Positions 52,430 to 60,897 of a stretch of 64,000 bases of DNA are shown piece by piece (the first letter of the stretch is position 1; the number at the start of each line of letters is the position of its first letter). Source of the stretch: Maricaulis sp. (GTDB lineage: Bacteria; Pseudomonadota; Alphaproteobacteria; Caulobacterales; Maricaulaceae); contig NZ_JAEPOL010000010.1 in NCBI RefSeq assembly GCF_017642925.1, positions 62,001 to 126,000 of the forward strand. The letters are read 5' to 3'. Made by a program: the position numbers and the translations under genes. Below the pieces are notes generated by a model that had not been told where the DNA came from, made no database searches, and worked only from the letters and a program-made list of their open reading frames with translations.

Positions 52430-53518
52430 ATGGCCGAGGCCAAGCCCTATGATCTGACCGAACCGGTCGCCACGCCCAAGACGCGGGCGCTGCTGGCGCG
52501 CCGGCTTGCGGATATTGTCGGCCTGCCGTCCAGCCGCATCACGCCGCGCGAGCGCTGGATTGTCGGCGACCTCCTGTATGATGTCATCCGGGCCTCGGAT
52601 CTGGAACTGCGCCGGCGTTGCGCGGAACGTCTGGCAGCGCTCAGCGAGGCGCCGCACCGCCTGCTGCGCACGCTGGCCAGCGATGATTTCGAGGTCGCCC
52701 AGCCGATCCTGGAGCGCTGTACGGCGCTGACCGATTTCGACATGATGGAAGTCATCAATTCCGGCACGCTGCAGCACCGCATGACGATCGCGCGCCGTGA
52801 GGCGCTGTCGGAAACCGTCGCCGCCGCCCTGGCCGCCTATGGCGAACCACCCGTGGTAGAACGTCTCCTGCGCAACAAGACGGCGCATCTTGCGGCACCC
52901 ACGCTCGATCACCTCGTCGGGGCCGCGACCGAGGAGGGCTCCTACGCCGCACTGCTGATCCGCCGCGAAGAGATGCGCCCGGCCCAGGCCTTCCGCCTGT
53001 TCTGGAGCTGCGAGCATATCGACCGTTTCCAGATCCTCGACCGTTTCGCTGTCGACCGCACCATCCTGCTGGAAGCATCGGAAGACATTTTCCCGGCCGC
53101 CGCCCGGGAAGGCTGGTCCGATCCCATGGTCGCCCGCATCCTGCGCTATATCGACCGCCGCCAGCGCAATCGCGAAGCCGCTGACACCAGTCCCTACGGA
53201 TCTCTGGAAGGCGTGTGCGAGGCGATGGAGACCGAGGGCGCGACCTCGGACATCATCGCCGAGATCAGCCGCCTGGCCGCGGTCGAGCGCCGGCTGGTGG
53301 TGCGCATGATCGACGACATGGCCGGCGAGCCCTTGTCCGTACTGTGCAAGGCGACCGGCCTGAAATGGCCCTTCTTCCTGCATATGTGGCGCGGTCTGGG
53401 ACGGTCCGACCAGAGCGACCAGGTCGAGCAGGCACGGCGCGTCTATGACAGCCTGTCGGTGGAAAAGGCCCAAACGGTGCTGCGCTACTGGAACCTCTCC
53501 GCCGAGGACAAGGGCTGA
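52430..53518 (+). CDS. DUF2336 domain-containing protein
   Basis: The 362-residue alpha-helical protein belongs to the alphaproteobacterial DUF2336 family. It has repeated HEAT-like helices: LLARRLADIVGLPSSRITPR, ALSEAPHRLLRTLASDDFEV and AVERRLVVRMIDDMAGEPLS. No catalytic residues are evident, so it is a probable scaffold or regulator. It stands alone with its own start and a weak ribosome binding site. Confidence 0.85.
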   Translation: MAEAKPYDLTEPVATPKTRALLARRLADIVGLPSSRITPRERWIVGDLLYDVIRASDLELRRRCAERLAALSEAPHRLLRTLASDDFEVAQPILERCTALTDFDMMEVINSGTLQHRMTIARREALSETVAAALAAYGEPPVVERLLRNKTAHLAAPTLDHLVGAATEEGSYAALLIRREEMRPAQAFRLFWSCEHIDRFQILDRFAVDRTILLEASEDIFPAAAREGWSDPMVARILRYIDRRQRNREAADTSPYGSLEGVCEAMETEGATSDIIAEISRLAAVERRLVVRMIDDMAGEPLSVLCKATGLKWPFFLHMWRGLGRSDQSDQVEQARRVYDSLSVEKAQTVLRYWNLSAEDKG

Positions 53519-53563
53519 CCCGGCTCTGCCGGTTTCCGGCAGGGCGGGAGATTCCGGTCGCGG

Positions 53564-53935
53564 CTATCGGGTCAGGTCCTGAGCCAGCATCAATGCATTG
53601 CCGTCCGGATCGTAAAAGGTTGCCGTGCTGACCATTCCCTCGATGGTTTCGGTCTCTCCGTCAAACGGCACACCGGCGCTTTCGAGAGCCGTCCGCGCCG
53701 TCATGATGTCCGCCACGCCGAATACGGGAACGGTGTTGCCGGGCGTCGGCTCGGACTGCTCCCCCAATCCCAGGGTGACACCTTCGGTAAGCGTGTGCAT
53801 CTCGCTCCAGCCCGCCTCATCGATGTGATGGATCAGCTGGAAACCAAGATGTTCCTCATACCATTGTGCGCTTGCATGCCTGTCGCGGACTGACAGGGCG
53901 AGGGTGATGGTATTGTCCAGTTGGGCGACCGGCAT
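53564..53935 (-). CDS. VOC family (glyoxalase-fold) protein
   Basis: The 123-residue single VOC unit has ITLALSVRDRHASAQWYEEH, LGFQLIHHIDEAGWSEMH and the closing FYDPDGNALMLAQ, with a metal-ligand Glu and His set as in glyoxalase I-like dioxygenases and resistance proteins. Substrate is unknown. It is divergent from the HTH regulator, with a 40-base AT-rich gap between. The start ATG at 53935 follows GGAAGCGCC. Confidence 0.82.
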   Translation of the reverse strand: MPVAQLDNTITLALSVRDRHASAQWYEEHLGFQLIHHIDEAGWSEMHTLTEGVTLGLGEQSEPTPGNTVPVFGVADIMTARTALESAGVPFDGETETIEGMVSTATFYDPDGNALMLAQDLTR

Positions 53936-53975
53936 GGCGCTTCCTTTTGTAGCAAAAATATAGTAGCTATAATTT
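53936..53975. promoter_or_regulatory. AT-rich divergent promoter between the VOC and HTH genes
   Basis: The 40-base gap contains TATAAT at 53968-53973, only two bases before the ATG at 53976. It also contains an inverted TATAG-TAG-CTATA and repeated GTAGC sites, in strong contrast to the GC-rich surroundings. It can serve as operator for the HTH protein, which probably controls both genes. Confidence 0.55.
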
Positions 53976-54512
53976 ATGGATATCAATCTCCTTGTCAATC
54001 TCACATCCAAGGCCTGGTCGCTGAAAATCCTGTCGCTTCTGGACGGCGGCGTGCCGGGGCGGCAGGCGCCGCTGATCGCGGCTTCGGGCGCGAGCCGTTC
54101 AGCGTTCGCCGCGAGCCTGGAGCATCTGATCAGGATCGGACTGCTGGAGCGCAATCCGGGGCATGGGCATCCGCTGCGGCCGGAATTCCGGCTGACCCAG
54201 AAGGGCATCGCTGCTGCTGCGATCGCGCGCCGGATCGTGGAGATCGTCCCCGATGACAATGCGTTCGCGGTCATAAGGCGGAGCTGGGCGGTTCCCATTC
54301 TGGCGGTGACCGAAAGGCCGGCGCGGTTTTCCGCGATCAAGACAGGACTGGGCAGCATCACGGATCGTGCACTGTCGCAATCGCTGGGCGCGCTGGAGCA
54401 GCAAGCGTGGGTGAGACGGGATATCGATGTCTCCCAGCGGACGCCCTTTCCGATCTACCACGCGATCAATGAGGGCAGGCAGATCAGCCGCGCCATCAGC
54501 CTCGCTGTCTAG
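53976..54512 (+). CDS. Winged-helix regulator (HxlR-like)
   Basis: The 178-residue protein has two winged-helix units: SKAWSLKILSLLDG through SRSAFAASLEHLIRIGLLER, then RSWAVPILAVTERPARFSAI to LSQSLGALEQQAWVRRDI. The second resembles the HxlR domain. It is divergent from the VOC gene, which it likely controls. Its ATG lies right after the TATAAT box, so the transcript start or the translation start may be downstream, and the start is uncertain. No other Met codon is available nearby. Confidence 0.72.
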   Translation: MDINLLVNLTSKAWSLKILSLLDGGVPGRQAPLIAASGASRSAFAASLEHLIRIGLLERNPGHGHPLRPEFRLTQKGIAAAAIARRIVEIVPDDNAFAVIRRSWAVPILAVTERPARFSAIKTGLGSITDRALSQSLGALEQQAWVRRDIDVSQRTPFPIYHAINEGRQISRAISLAV

Positions 54513-54642
54513 GCGGCAGCACCCGGCCGGACGCGCCGGGATAAGCGGTTTCAATCGCAGCAATCGGAAGAATTCATTGGCGCGCGCCACGCGCTTGCTT
54601 CAAAGTGCAATTGCGAATTGTTCGCAAGCTCTGGAGCGCCTG

Positions 54643-54888
54643 ATGCTGTCCCGTGTCCATCGCTGTTGCCGCATGCCTGACCGCAATGCCTTGCGCATGC
54701 CGCGCGGTGCGCTGAAAACCCTCAGCTATGCCCTGATGCATCTGGGCGTCGCGATGACGGTCGCCTTTGCCCTGACGCGAAACTGGCATGCTGCGCTGGC
54801 CATCGGTCTGATCGAGCCGCTGGTGCAGACGGTTGCCTATTCCATGCATGAGCGCGCCTGGGCCCGGCGGCCGGCGTCTGCTGTCTGA
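54643..54888 (+). CDS. DUF2061 membrane protein
   Basis: The 81-residue protein ends in the DUF2061 pattern LKTLSYALMHLGVAMTVAFA, LAIGLIEPLVQTVAYSMHER. It has two membrane helices. Function is unknown in the family. The ATG at 54643 has GGAG six bases ahead; start sites 30 and 54 bases later would shorten the basic leader and remain possible. Confidence 0.75.
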   Translation: MLSRVHRCCRMPDRNALRMPRGALKTLSYALMHLGVAMTVAFALTRNWHAALAIGLIEPLVQTVAYSMHERAWARRPASAV

Positions 54889-55004
54889 GGGAGCGGCCGA
54901 TCGCAAGGCGGGATTCCGGACCGGCGCGTCCACCTTGCCGCGGTCTGACGGGCGTCCATATCTGCCTCTGCAATCCGCAATACACGGCAAGGAGACCCGC
55001 CATC

Positions 55005-55274
55005 ATGAAATGCCCCGTCGACGAGGAAACCCTGGTGATGACCGACCGCAATGGTGTCGAGATCGATTATTGCCCGAAATGCCGGGGCGTCTGGCTCGAT
55101 CGCGGGGAGCTGGACAAGATCATCGAGCGCGCCGCACCCGCCGCGCCCGCCCAGTCTGCCCCGCAAGCGCGCGAGCCGCGCCGCGAGGAGCATTATCACG
55201 ACGATCGCCGCTATGACGACCGGCGCCGCTACAAGAAGCGCGAGAGCTTCCTCAGCGAACTCTTCGATTTCTGA
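55005..55274 (+). CDS. Zinc-ribbon (zf-TFIIB type) protein
   Basis: The 89-residue protein has a zf-TFIIB unit: MKCPVDEETLVMTDRNG, then IDYCPKCRGVWLDRGELDK. An Arg/Tyr/His-rich tail (HYHDDRRYDDRRRYKKRESF) ends the protein. Other Cys pairs are absent. Function is unknown in bacteria. It is monocistronic with AAGGAG upstream and a terminator downstream. Confidence 0.82.
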   Translation: MKCPVDEETLVMTDRNGVEIDYCPKCRGVWLDRGELDKIIERAAPAAPAQSAPQAREPRREEHYHDDRRYDDRRRYKKRESFLSELFDF

Positions 55275-55287
55275 TCCCCGCAACAAA

Positions 55288-55313
55288 AAATGCCCGGCCG
55301 GAGCCGGGCATTT
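55288..55313. terminator. Bidirectional terminator after the zinc-ribbon gene
   Basis: An 11-base stem (AAATGCCCGGC and GCCGGGCATTT) with loop CGGA is preceded by A runs and followed by T. It is the strongest terminator in this region and lies between convergent genes. Confidence 0.82.
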
Positions 55314-55337
55314 CCTTGTGCGGTTACCGCTGCCAGC

Positions 55338-57770
55338 TTACCAGCTGTAGCGGATCCGGCCGTAGACATAGCGGCCGGAGAAGCCGAAGGGCGAGAAGCC
55401 GGAGAAGGGGAAGATCCGGCTGAACGTGCCGTCCAGCGCCGGGGTTTCCGCCGTCACATCCGGATACTCGTCGAACAGGTTGTTGGCGCCGAAGGCGACA
55501 TTCAGCCCGTCCGTGATGTCGGCCGAGAATTCGGCGTCGACAATGGTCTTCGGCGAGAGCACCTCGTCGCCCGAACCGTCGGCCGCCGTGCCCGGATCGA
55601 CCGTTTCGCCGAAGCGCGTCGCGCGCACATAGCCGGCGAACGGACCGCGCGACCAGTCGACCGACCCGATCAGCTTGTTCTCCGGCTGGCCGACCTCGAA
55701 GCGGGCGATCTCGCGCCGCGCGAAGAGGGAGACACCCGGCAGGACTTCCGAGGTCGGGGCGTCGGTGACTTCGGTCTCGGTGAAATTGGCACCGAAGGTC
55801 AGGTCGAAATCACCCCAGTCGGCCGTCTCGAAGCCATAGCTGGCGACCACGTCGACACCGCGGGTTTCCGTTTCCACGCCATTGATGAAGAAGCGGGCGC
55901 TGGTGATGTTGGTGATGCCGGCATTGACCAGCAGGGCTTCCACATCCGGGCCGGAGAGGTTTTCCGACAGCACGATGCGGTCGTCGATGTCGATGGCATA
56001 GGCGTCCACCGTCAGCGTGAACCCGCCCTGGGCGAAGACGAGACCGCCGGAGATGTTCAGCGATTCCTCGGCCTCCAGCGGTTCGCCGCCCAGCGCGGCA
56101 GCGACCGGGCTGGTGGCCGGGAAGGTGCCGACCTCGACCGGCGTCGGCGGGGTGCCGGTGAACACGGTCGATGTGGAGGTGAAATAGGCCTGTTGCAGCG
56201 AGGGGGCCCGGAAACCGTTCGACACGGCACCGCGCAGCGCCAGCGCATCGGTCAGCTGGTAGCGGGCTGCCAGCTTGCCGGTGACCGTCTCGCCGAAGTC
56301 GGAATAGCTTTCCGCCCGCGCCGCGGCGGACACGGTGAAACGGTCGGTGACGTCGGTTTCCAGATCGATATAGGCGGCGATGGAATCGCGGTCCTCGTCG
56401 ATCGCATTGGACGGCTGGAAGCCCGGGAAGACCTGGCTGCCCGAGGCGAGGATCTCGCCATTGGGGCCGGTCACGCCGCCATTGATGTAGGAGGCAGGTT
56501 CACCCGCCTCGATCTCATAGCTTTCCAGGCGGTATTCCAGGCCGACGGCGACGCTCAGCGGGCCGGCGAAGGCATCGACGGCGTAATTGCGCTGGAAGTC
56601 GGCATTGGCGGTCAGCTGGTCATAGATCAACGCGCCGGCATCGAAGCTCGTCGGGCTCGAGGCACCCATCGAGGTGTTGAGCGAGTTCTCCACGCCATAG
56701 CCCAGCTCGTTGCGGCCATAGCCCAGGCTGAAATCATAGCCCCATTCGGCCCAGTCGCCGCGTACACCGCCCAGCACGGAAATGTCTTCGACGTCAGTGG
56801 TGATGTAGGGCAGGAAACCGTCCGGATAGATCGACGGAACATTGCGCGAATCCGAGGCGCGGCGATAGAAGCCGGCGCCCTGGCCGTCGCGCTGCTGATA
56901 GCTCGCCCAGCCATAGAGTTCGGCATCGGCGCTGATCGGCAGGCCGGCATTGGCGAACAGGCTCAGCGCTTCCGACGCCGACAGGCCGAAGCGGTGATTG
57001 ATCCGGTCGAAGCTCTGCTCGCGCGGGTCGAGACCGCCGCCGGGCAGGTCGGGATATTGCTGGCGGGTGTCCGGGCCGGCGCGGTTGGTGGGTTCGCGGT
57101 CGCGGTATTCCGCCGACAGGGTGAGGAAGCCTTCCGCGCCGAGCGGCAGGCCGACCCAGCCGGACAGACTGGTCGTGTCGCCGTCCGAGGCCGAGCGCGG
57201 CTGGTCGACGAGCGGGATATCGGTGGCGTACTGGCCGAAGCTGGCCGTCACCTGGCCGCCTTCGCGCGCCTCGCGCAGGCCGACATTGATCACGCCGGCG
57301 ATGGCATCGGAACCGTACTGGGCCGAAGCGCCGTCGCGCAGCACTTCCACGCGGCCGATGGCCGAGACGGGAATGGTGTTGAGGTCGACCGCCGAGGAGC
57401 CGCGTCCGACCGAACCGTTGAGATTGACCAGGGCCGAGGCGTGCCGCCGGCGCGAATTGACCAGCACCAGCGTCTGGTCCGGACCCAGGCCGCGCAGCGT
57501 CGCCGGGCGCACATGGTCGGTGCCGTCGGTGATCGCCGGCTGCGGGAAGTTGAAGGAGGGCAGGGCGTAGGACAGGGCCACGTTCAGCTCGGTCGAGCCG
57601 TTGTTTTCCAGCGTGCCGGCCGAGATCACGTCGACAGGCGCCGTGCTTTCCAGGGCGGTGCGGCCTTCGGCACGCGTACCGGTGACGACGATGACGTCTT
57701 CCGCCGACTGGGCGACGGCAGACGCTGCGGTCAGGGCGCCCAGGGCGACGCCGAGAAGCAGGTGTTTCAT
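55338..57770 (-). CDS. TonB-dependent outer-membrane receptor
   Basis: The 810-residue protein has a signal peptide (MKHLLLGVALGALTAASAVA), a TonB box-like EDVIVVTGTR right after it, then a plug domain (ATLRGLGPDQTLVLVNSRRR, VEVLRDGASAQYGSDAIAGV). A 22-strand-type barrel ends with NNLFDEYPDV and a C-terminal aromatic RIRYSW. Ligand is not assignable by reading; candidates are siderophores, vitamin B12 or sugars, and no adjacent transporter points to one. It needs a TonB, such as either of those at 42838 and 47113. Confidence 0.92.
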   Translation of the reverse strand: MKHLLLGVALGALTAASAVAQSAEDVIVVTGTRAEGRTALESTAPVDVISAGTLENNGSTELNVALSYALPSFNFPQPAITDGTDHVRPATLRGLGPDQTLVLVNSRRRHASALVNLNGSVGRGSSAVDLNTIPVSAIGRVEVLRDGASAQYGSDAIAGVINVGLREAREGGQVTASFGQYATDIPLVDQPRSASDGDTTSLSGWVGLPLGAEGFLTLSAEYRDREPTNRAGPDTRQQYPDLPGGGLDPREQSFDRINHRFGLSASEALSLFANAGLPISADAELYGWASYQQRDGQGAGFYRRASDSRNVPSIYPDGFLPYITTDVEDISVLGGVRGDWAEWGYDFSLGYGRNELGYGVENSLNTSMGASSPTSFDAGALIYDQLTANADFQRNYAVDAFAGPLSVAVGLEYRLESYEIEAGEPASYINGGVTGPNGEILASGSQVFPGFQPSNAIDEDRDSIAAYIDLETDVTDRFTVSAAARAESYSDFGETVTGKLAARYQLTDALALRGAVSNGFRAPSLQQAYFTSTSTVFTGTPPTPVEVGTFPATSPVAAALGGEPLEAEESLNISGGLVFAQGGFTLTVDAYAIDIDDRIVLSENLSGPDVEALLVNAGITNITSARFFINGVETETRGVDVVASYGFETADWGDFDLTFGANFTETEVTDAPTSEVLPGVSLFARREIARFEVGQPENKLIGSVDWSRGPFAGYVRATRFGETVDPGTAADGSGDEVLSPKTIVDAEFSADITDGLNVAFGANNLFDEYPDVTAETPALDGTFSRIFPFSGFSPFGFSGRYVYGRIRYSW

Positions 57771-58135
57771 GAAAATCCCCTCTTGTTTTTACGGGTATTG
57801 GGTGTGAATCGACCGACCAGGAGCCGGGGTTGGACCCGCCATTTGGGGCCTCATGCAACCAATGCAAGAATGTGACGGGAGTTTGACACTGCCCTGTGGG
57901 CTGAATGTCACACTCCGGCCCGGCGCTGCGAGCCGCGACTGCAATTCATGACGCGCCGGACCCGCGGCCGTCGCAACCTGTTTATATCCGCGCGCGCGTG
58001 TACCTGTTTTATGCAGGTGCCTGTCCCCTTGATGACCGCACTGAAAGTGTGTGCAACTGGTCGCCCGGTTCTTCTGGTCAAGCCGGTTTCCGGCCGCTAA
58101 TAACCGGGTGAAGCGTTAACGCGCGGGGAGAATCC
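57771..58135. other. 365-base intergenic stretch ahead of the Mrp operon
   Basis: No gene is supported here. The stretch has a GC-to-AT shift near 57980-58015, a direct repeat (AACCTGTTTA and ACCTGTTTTA, at 57975 and 58002), and a small inverted repeat ACCTG-TTTTATG-CAGGT (58002-58018). These are possible regulator sites for the mrp operon, whose first ATG at 58136 follows GGGGAGAATCC. No sigma-70 box could be assigned with confidence. Confidence 0.5.
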
Positions 58136-58642
58136 ATGTTCTACGGCGTCAGCCTCACCGCCATCCTGGTGGCGCTCTGGCTCACCCTTTCGGGGAGCTA
58201 TACCCTGAGCGGCGACTATCCCATCGTGATGGGACTTGGCGTGATCTCGATCGTGATCGCCGTCGCCCTGACCTTTCGCATGCGGATCGTCGACCGCGAG
58301 ACCGTGCCGGTCGCCCCGGCGCCGGCCCTGTTCGGCTACTGGTCCTGGCTGGGCGGCGAGATCGTCAAGGCCAATCTCGCTGTCACCCGTCTGGTGATGA
58401 AGCCGGAGATCGACATCGAGCCGCGCCTGGTGCGCGTGCCGGCAGAGCAGCGCTCGGGCCTGGGCCTGTGCGTCTTCGCCAACTCGATCACGCTGACCCC
58501 GGGTACGGTGACGGTCGATATCGAGGATGACGGCTTCCTGGTGCACGCGCTGGACGGCTCCTTCACCGATCCGGCCGGCTTTGCCGAAATGGGGGCGCGC
58601 TCCGATATCGCCTCCGACGGGCGCCGCAAGGAGGTGAAGTGA
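58136..58642 (+). CDS. mrpE: Na+/H+ antiporter subunit MrpE/MnhE
   Basis: The 168-residue protein has two N-terminal helices (SLTAILVALWLTLSGSY and YPIVMGLGVISIVIAVAL). The MnhE core AVTRLVMKPEIDIEPRLVRV and the GLCVFANSITLTPGTVTVDI block follow. The subunit supports assembly of the Mrp complex. It opens the operon with a ribosome binding site of GGGGAGAATCC, and its stop overlaps the mrpF start by one base. Confidence 0.92.
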   Translation: MFYGVSLTAILVALWLTLSGSYTLSGDYPIVMGLGVISIVIAVALTFRMRIVDRETVPVAPAPALFGYWSWLGGEIVKANLAVTRLVMKPEIDIEPRLVRVPAEQRSGLGLCVFANSITLTPGTVTVDIEDDGFLVHALDGSFTDPAGFAEMGARSDIASDGRRKEVK

Positions 58643-58959
58643 TGGAGTGGGTGAATTTCGCCATCGCGCTCGGCGTTGCCGCCGCCATGGCCATCATGCT
58701 GGCGCGCCTGTTCGCCGGCCCGACCCTGTATGACCGCGTTCTCGCGGTGAACTCCTTCGGCACCAAGACCGTGCTCTTTCTGCTGGTCTTCTCGGCCATT
58801 GCGGGCCGCCAGGACGCGATCGACATCGCCATTCTCTACGCGCTGATCAATTTCGTCGCGACCATCGCGATCCTGAAATTCTTCCGCTACCGCTCGCTGG
58901 AAATCGCCCTGGCGCAGATGTCCCTGCGCAAGGCGCTCGACGGGGAGTACGAGAAATGA
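58642..58959 (+). CDS. mrpF: Na+/H+ antiporter subunit MrpF/MnhF
   Basis: The 105-residue protein has three helices and the MnhF motif RLFAGPTLYDRVLAVNSFGT, then FSAIAGRQDAIDIAILYALI. The start ATG at 58642 is placed by GGAGG seven bases upstream; a GTG at 58639 is equally in frame. It overlaps mrpE by one base and mrpG by four. Confidence 0.92.
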   Translation: MEWVNFAIALGVAAAMAIMLARLFAGPTLYDRVLAVNSFGTKTVLFLLVFSAIAGRQDAIDIAILYALINFVATIAILKFFRYRSLEIALAQMSLRKALDGEYEK

Positions 58960-59330
58960 ACTGGGGCGAGATCCTTCAGTACGCGCTCTTCGCCGGCTCC
59001 GTCGCCGCGATGACGACGGGCCTGGTCTTCGTGCTCGCCGGTGCGATCGGCGTGATCCGCCTGCCGGACTTCTACACCCGCATGCACGCGGCCGGCGTGA
59101 CCGACACGCTGGGCGCCGAGCTGATCACGCTCGGTCTCATCCTGCAGGCGCAGGACTGGCAAACCGTTGCGAAACTGCTTCTGGTCGGCCTTCTGGTCTT
59201 CCTGACCAGCCCGACCTCATCGCATGCCATCGCCAATGCCGCGCACCGGGCCGGGCACAAGCCGCGCCTGTCGCGCTTCCACCCGCCGCACCCCGGCGAG
59301 GCCGGCAAGGCGAGCGGGGAGGGCCGCTAA
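58956..59330 (+). CDS. mrpG: Na+/H+ antiporter subunit MrpG/MnhG
   Basis: The 124-residue protein has three helices and the MnhG signatures GAIGVIRLPDFYTRMHAAGV, TDTLGAELITLGLIL, and LLVGLLVFLTSPTSSHAIAN. A Pro/Gly-rich tail extends past the family end. It is coupled to mrpF by ATGA. Confidence 0.92.
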   Translation: MNWGEILQYALFAGSVAAMTTGLVFVLAGAIGVIRLPDFYTRMHAAGVTDTLGAELITLGLILQAQDWQTVAKLLLVGLLVFLTSPTSSHAIANAAHRAGHKPRLSRFHPPHPGEAGKASGEGR

Positions 59331-59954
59331 ATGGACCATACCGATCTCACCCAGTATCTGGACTATGCGCTGATCGCCATGCTGCTGGCCGTCGGCTTTG
59401 CCATTGTCCGCCTGCGCAACCTGTTCGCCGTGGCGATGCTGACCGGCGTCTACTCGCTGCTCTCGGCGGCCTGGTTCGTCTCGCTCGACGCGGTCGACGT
59501 GGCCTTCACCGAAGCGGCCGTCGGCGCGGGCATCTCCACCGTGCTGATGCTGGGCGCCATGCTGCTGACCGCCCGCGAGAGCGAGCCGGCCGGCGCCAAG
59601 CGCCACTGGGCCGCCCTGGCGGTCGTCGTCGCTGCGGGCGCGGCGCTGTTCTTCGCCATTCCCGACATGCCGGTCTATGGCGACCCCAACTCGCCGGCCA
59701 ATTCCTATGTCGGCATGGACTACATGACCTCGACCCCGAACGAGATCGCCGTGCCCAATGTGGTCACCGCGGTGCTCGCCTCCTACCGGGGCTATGACAC
59801 GTTCGGCGAGACCGTCGTGATCTTCACCGCCGCGCTCGGCGTGATGCTGCTGCTGGGCTTCGGCACCGGCCGCCGCGAGGAAGACGAGGACGAGGCCCCC
59901 GGCAAGGCCAAGGTCAAGGCCGGCAAGGCCGGGAAAAAGGAGGACAAGGCATGA
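59331..59954 (+). CDS. DUF4040/MbhE-type subunit of the Mrp antiporter
   Basis: The 207-residue protein combines a DUF4040 (MbhD-like) part (LRNLFAVAMLTGVYSLLSAA, then VDVAFTEAAVGAGISTVLML) with an MbhE-like part (VVTAVLASYRGYDTFGETVV). In canonical MrpA these domains form the C-terminal end of the large subunit, and here they are a separate gene. A Lys-rich tail (KAKVKAGKAGKKEDKA) follows. It starts directly after the mrpG stop and overlaps mrpB. Confidence 0.88.
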   Translation: MDHTDLTQYLDYALIAMLLAVGFAIVRLRNLFAVAMLTGVYSLLSAAWFVSLDAVDVAFTEAAVGAGISTVLMLGAMLLTARESEPAGAKRHWAALAVVVAAGAALFFAIPDMPVYGDPNSPANSYVGMDYMTSTPNEIAVPNVVTAVLASYRGYDTFGETVVIFTAALGVMLLLGFGTGRREEDEDEAPGKAKVKAGKAGKKEDKA

Positions 59955-60409
59955 GCCCGCACCTGATCCTGCGCGTCGTCTCCAAACTCCTGATCCCGAT
60001 GATCGTGGTGTTCGGTTTCTACGTTCAGTTCCACGGCGATTTCGGCCCGGGCGGCGGCTTCCAGGCCGGCGTCATCATCGCGGTCGCGGTGATCCTCTAC
60101 GCCCTGATCTTCGGCATGGACGAAGCCCGCCGGGCCGTACCCCCGATCGTCGTGCGCTACGGTGCCGCGCTGGGCGTGCTGATCTATGCCAGTGTCGGCG
60201 TCGCCACCCTGTTCATGAACGGGGCCGGCGAACCGCTGAACTTCCTGGACTATGACGCGCTGCATCCCGACCAGGGCCACCATACCGGCCAGCACTACGG
60301 CATCCTGCTGGTCGAGCTGGGCGTGCTGACCACGGTCGCCTCGGTGATGCTGGCGATCTTTTACGCCTTCGCCGGCCGTGTGCCGGACATTCCGGATGAG
60401 GAGTGGTGA
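59951..60409 (+). CDS. mrpB: Na+/H+ antiporter subunit MrpB/MnhB
   Basis: The 152-residue protein has the MnhB core LRVVSKLLIPMIVVFGFYVQ, HGDFGPGGGFQAGVIIAVAV and GVLIYASVGVATLFMNGAGE. Four helices are predicted. It is coupled by ATGA to the DUF4040 gene and is followed two bases later by mrpC. Confidence 0.92.
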   Translation: MSPHLILRVVSKLLIPMIVVFGFYVQFHGDFGPGGGFQAGVIIAVAVILYALIFGMDEARRAVPPIVVRYGAALGVLIYASVGVATLFMNGAGEPLNFLDYDALHPDQGHHTGQHYGILLVELGVLTTVASVMLAIFYAFAGRVPDIPDEEW

Positions 60410-60411
60410 GC

Positions 60412-60897
60412 ATGCTGGAAATCATCCTCGAACGCTTCAACTACATCCCGATCATCATCCTGATGATGACCGGCCTGTACGTGGTGATCGCCACCGGCAA
60501 TCTGGTGAAGCGTCTGGTCGGCCTGTCGCTGTTCCAGACCTCGGTCTTCCTGCTCTACATCACCATGGGCAAGGTGTTCGGCGGGCAGCCGCCGATCATT
60601 GTCGGTGACTATCATGGCGAGGACGCCGGCCATGGCGCCGAGGCTGCAGCCGGCCATGGGGCCGAGCATGGGGCCGGGGCGGCGGATCATGCCGCCGAAG
60701 CCGCGCAGCACGCCGCCGAAATCGCCTATTCCAACCCGCTTCCGCACGTTCTGATCCTGACCGCGATCGTTGTCGGCGTGGCGACCCTGGCCGTCGGCCT
60801 GGCGCTCGTCGTCCGCATCCGCGAGGCCTATGGCACGATCGAGGACGATGCGCTCAATGCGGCCGATTATTCCCTTGAGACCGGGAGCGCCGAATAA
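60412..60897 (+). CDS. mrpC: Na+/H+ antiporter subunit MrpC/MnhC with His/Ala-rich insert
   Basis: The 161-residue protein has the NuoK-like fold of MrpC: YIPIIILMMTGLYVVIATGN, LVKRLVGLSLFQTSVFLLYI and NPLPHVLILTAIVVGVATLA. Usual MrpC proteins are near 113 residues; the difference is an insert of about 40 residues (DYHGEDAGHGAEAAAGHGAE, then more Ala/His/Glu repeats) in the loop before the third helix. The insert has six His. ATG 60412 is chosen over an in-frame GTG three codons upstream, by GAGGAG spacing. Confidence 0.9.
   Translation: MLEIILERFNYIPIIILMMTGLYVVIATGNLVKRLVGLSLFQTSVFLLYITMGKVFGGQPPIIVGDYHGEDAGHGAEAAAGHGAEHGAGAADHAAEAAQHAAEIAYSNPLPHVLILTAIVVGVATLAVGLALVVRIREAYGTIEDDALNAADYSLETGSAE

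Noticed and set aside
54427-54642. Longer N-terminus for the DUF2061 protein
   Set aside because: The leader overlaps the end of the HTH gene in another frame, is Arg/Ser-rich and unlike the family; GGAG lies before ATG 54643.
55290-57875. 861-residue plus-strand frame opposite the TonB-dependent receptor
   Set aside because: It is a GC-driven mirror frame; the minus-strand frame has a full receptor architecture, signal peptide and TonB box.
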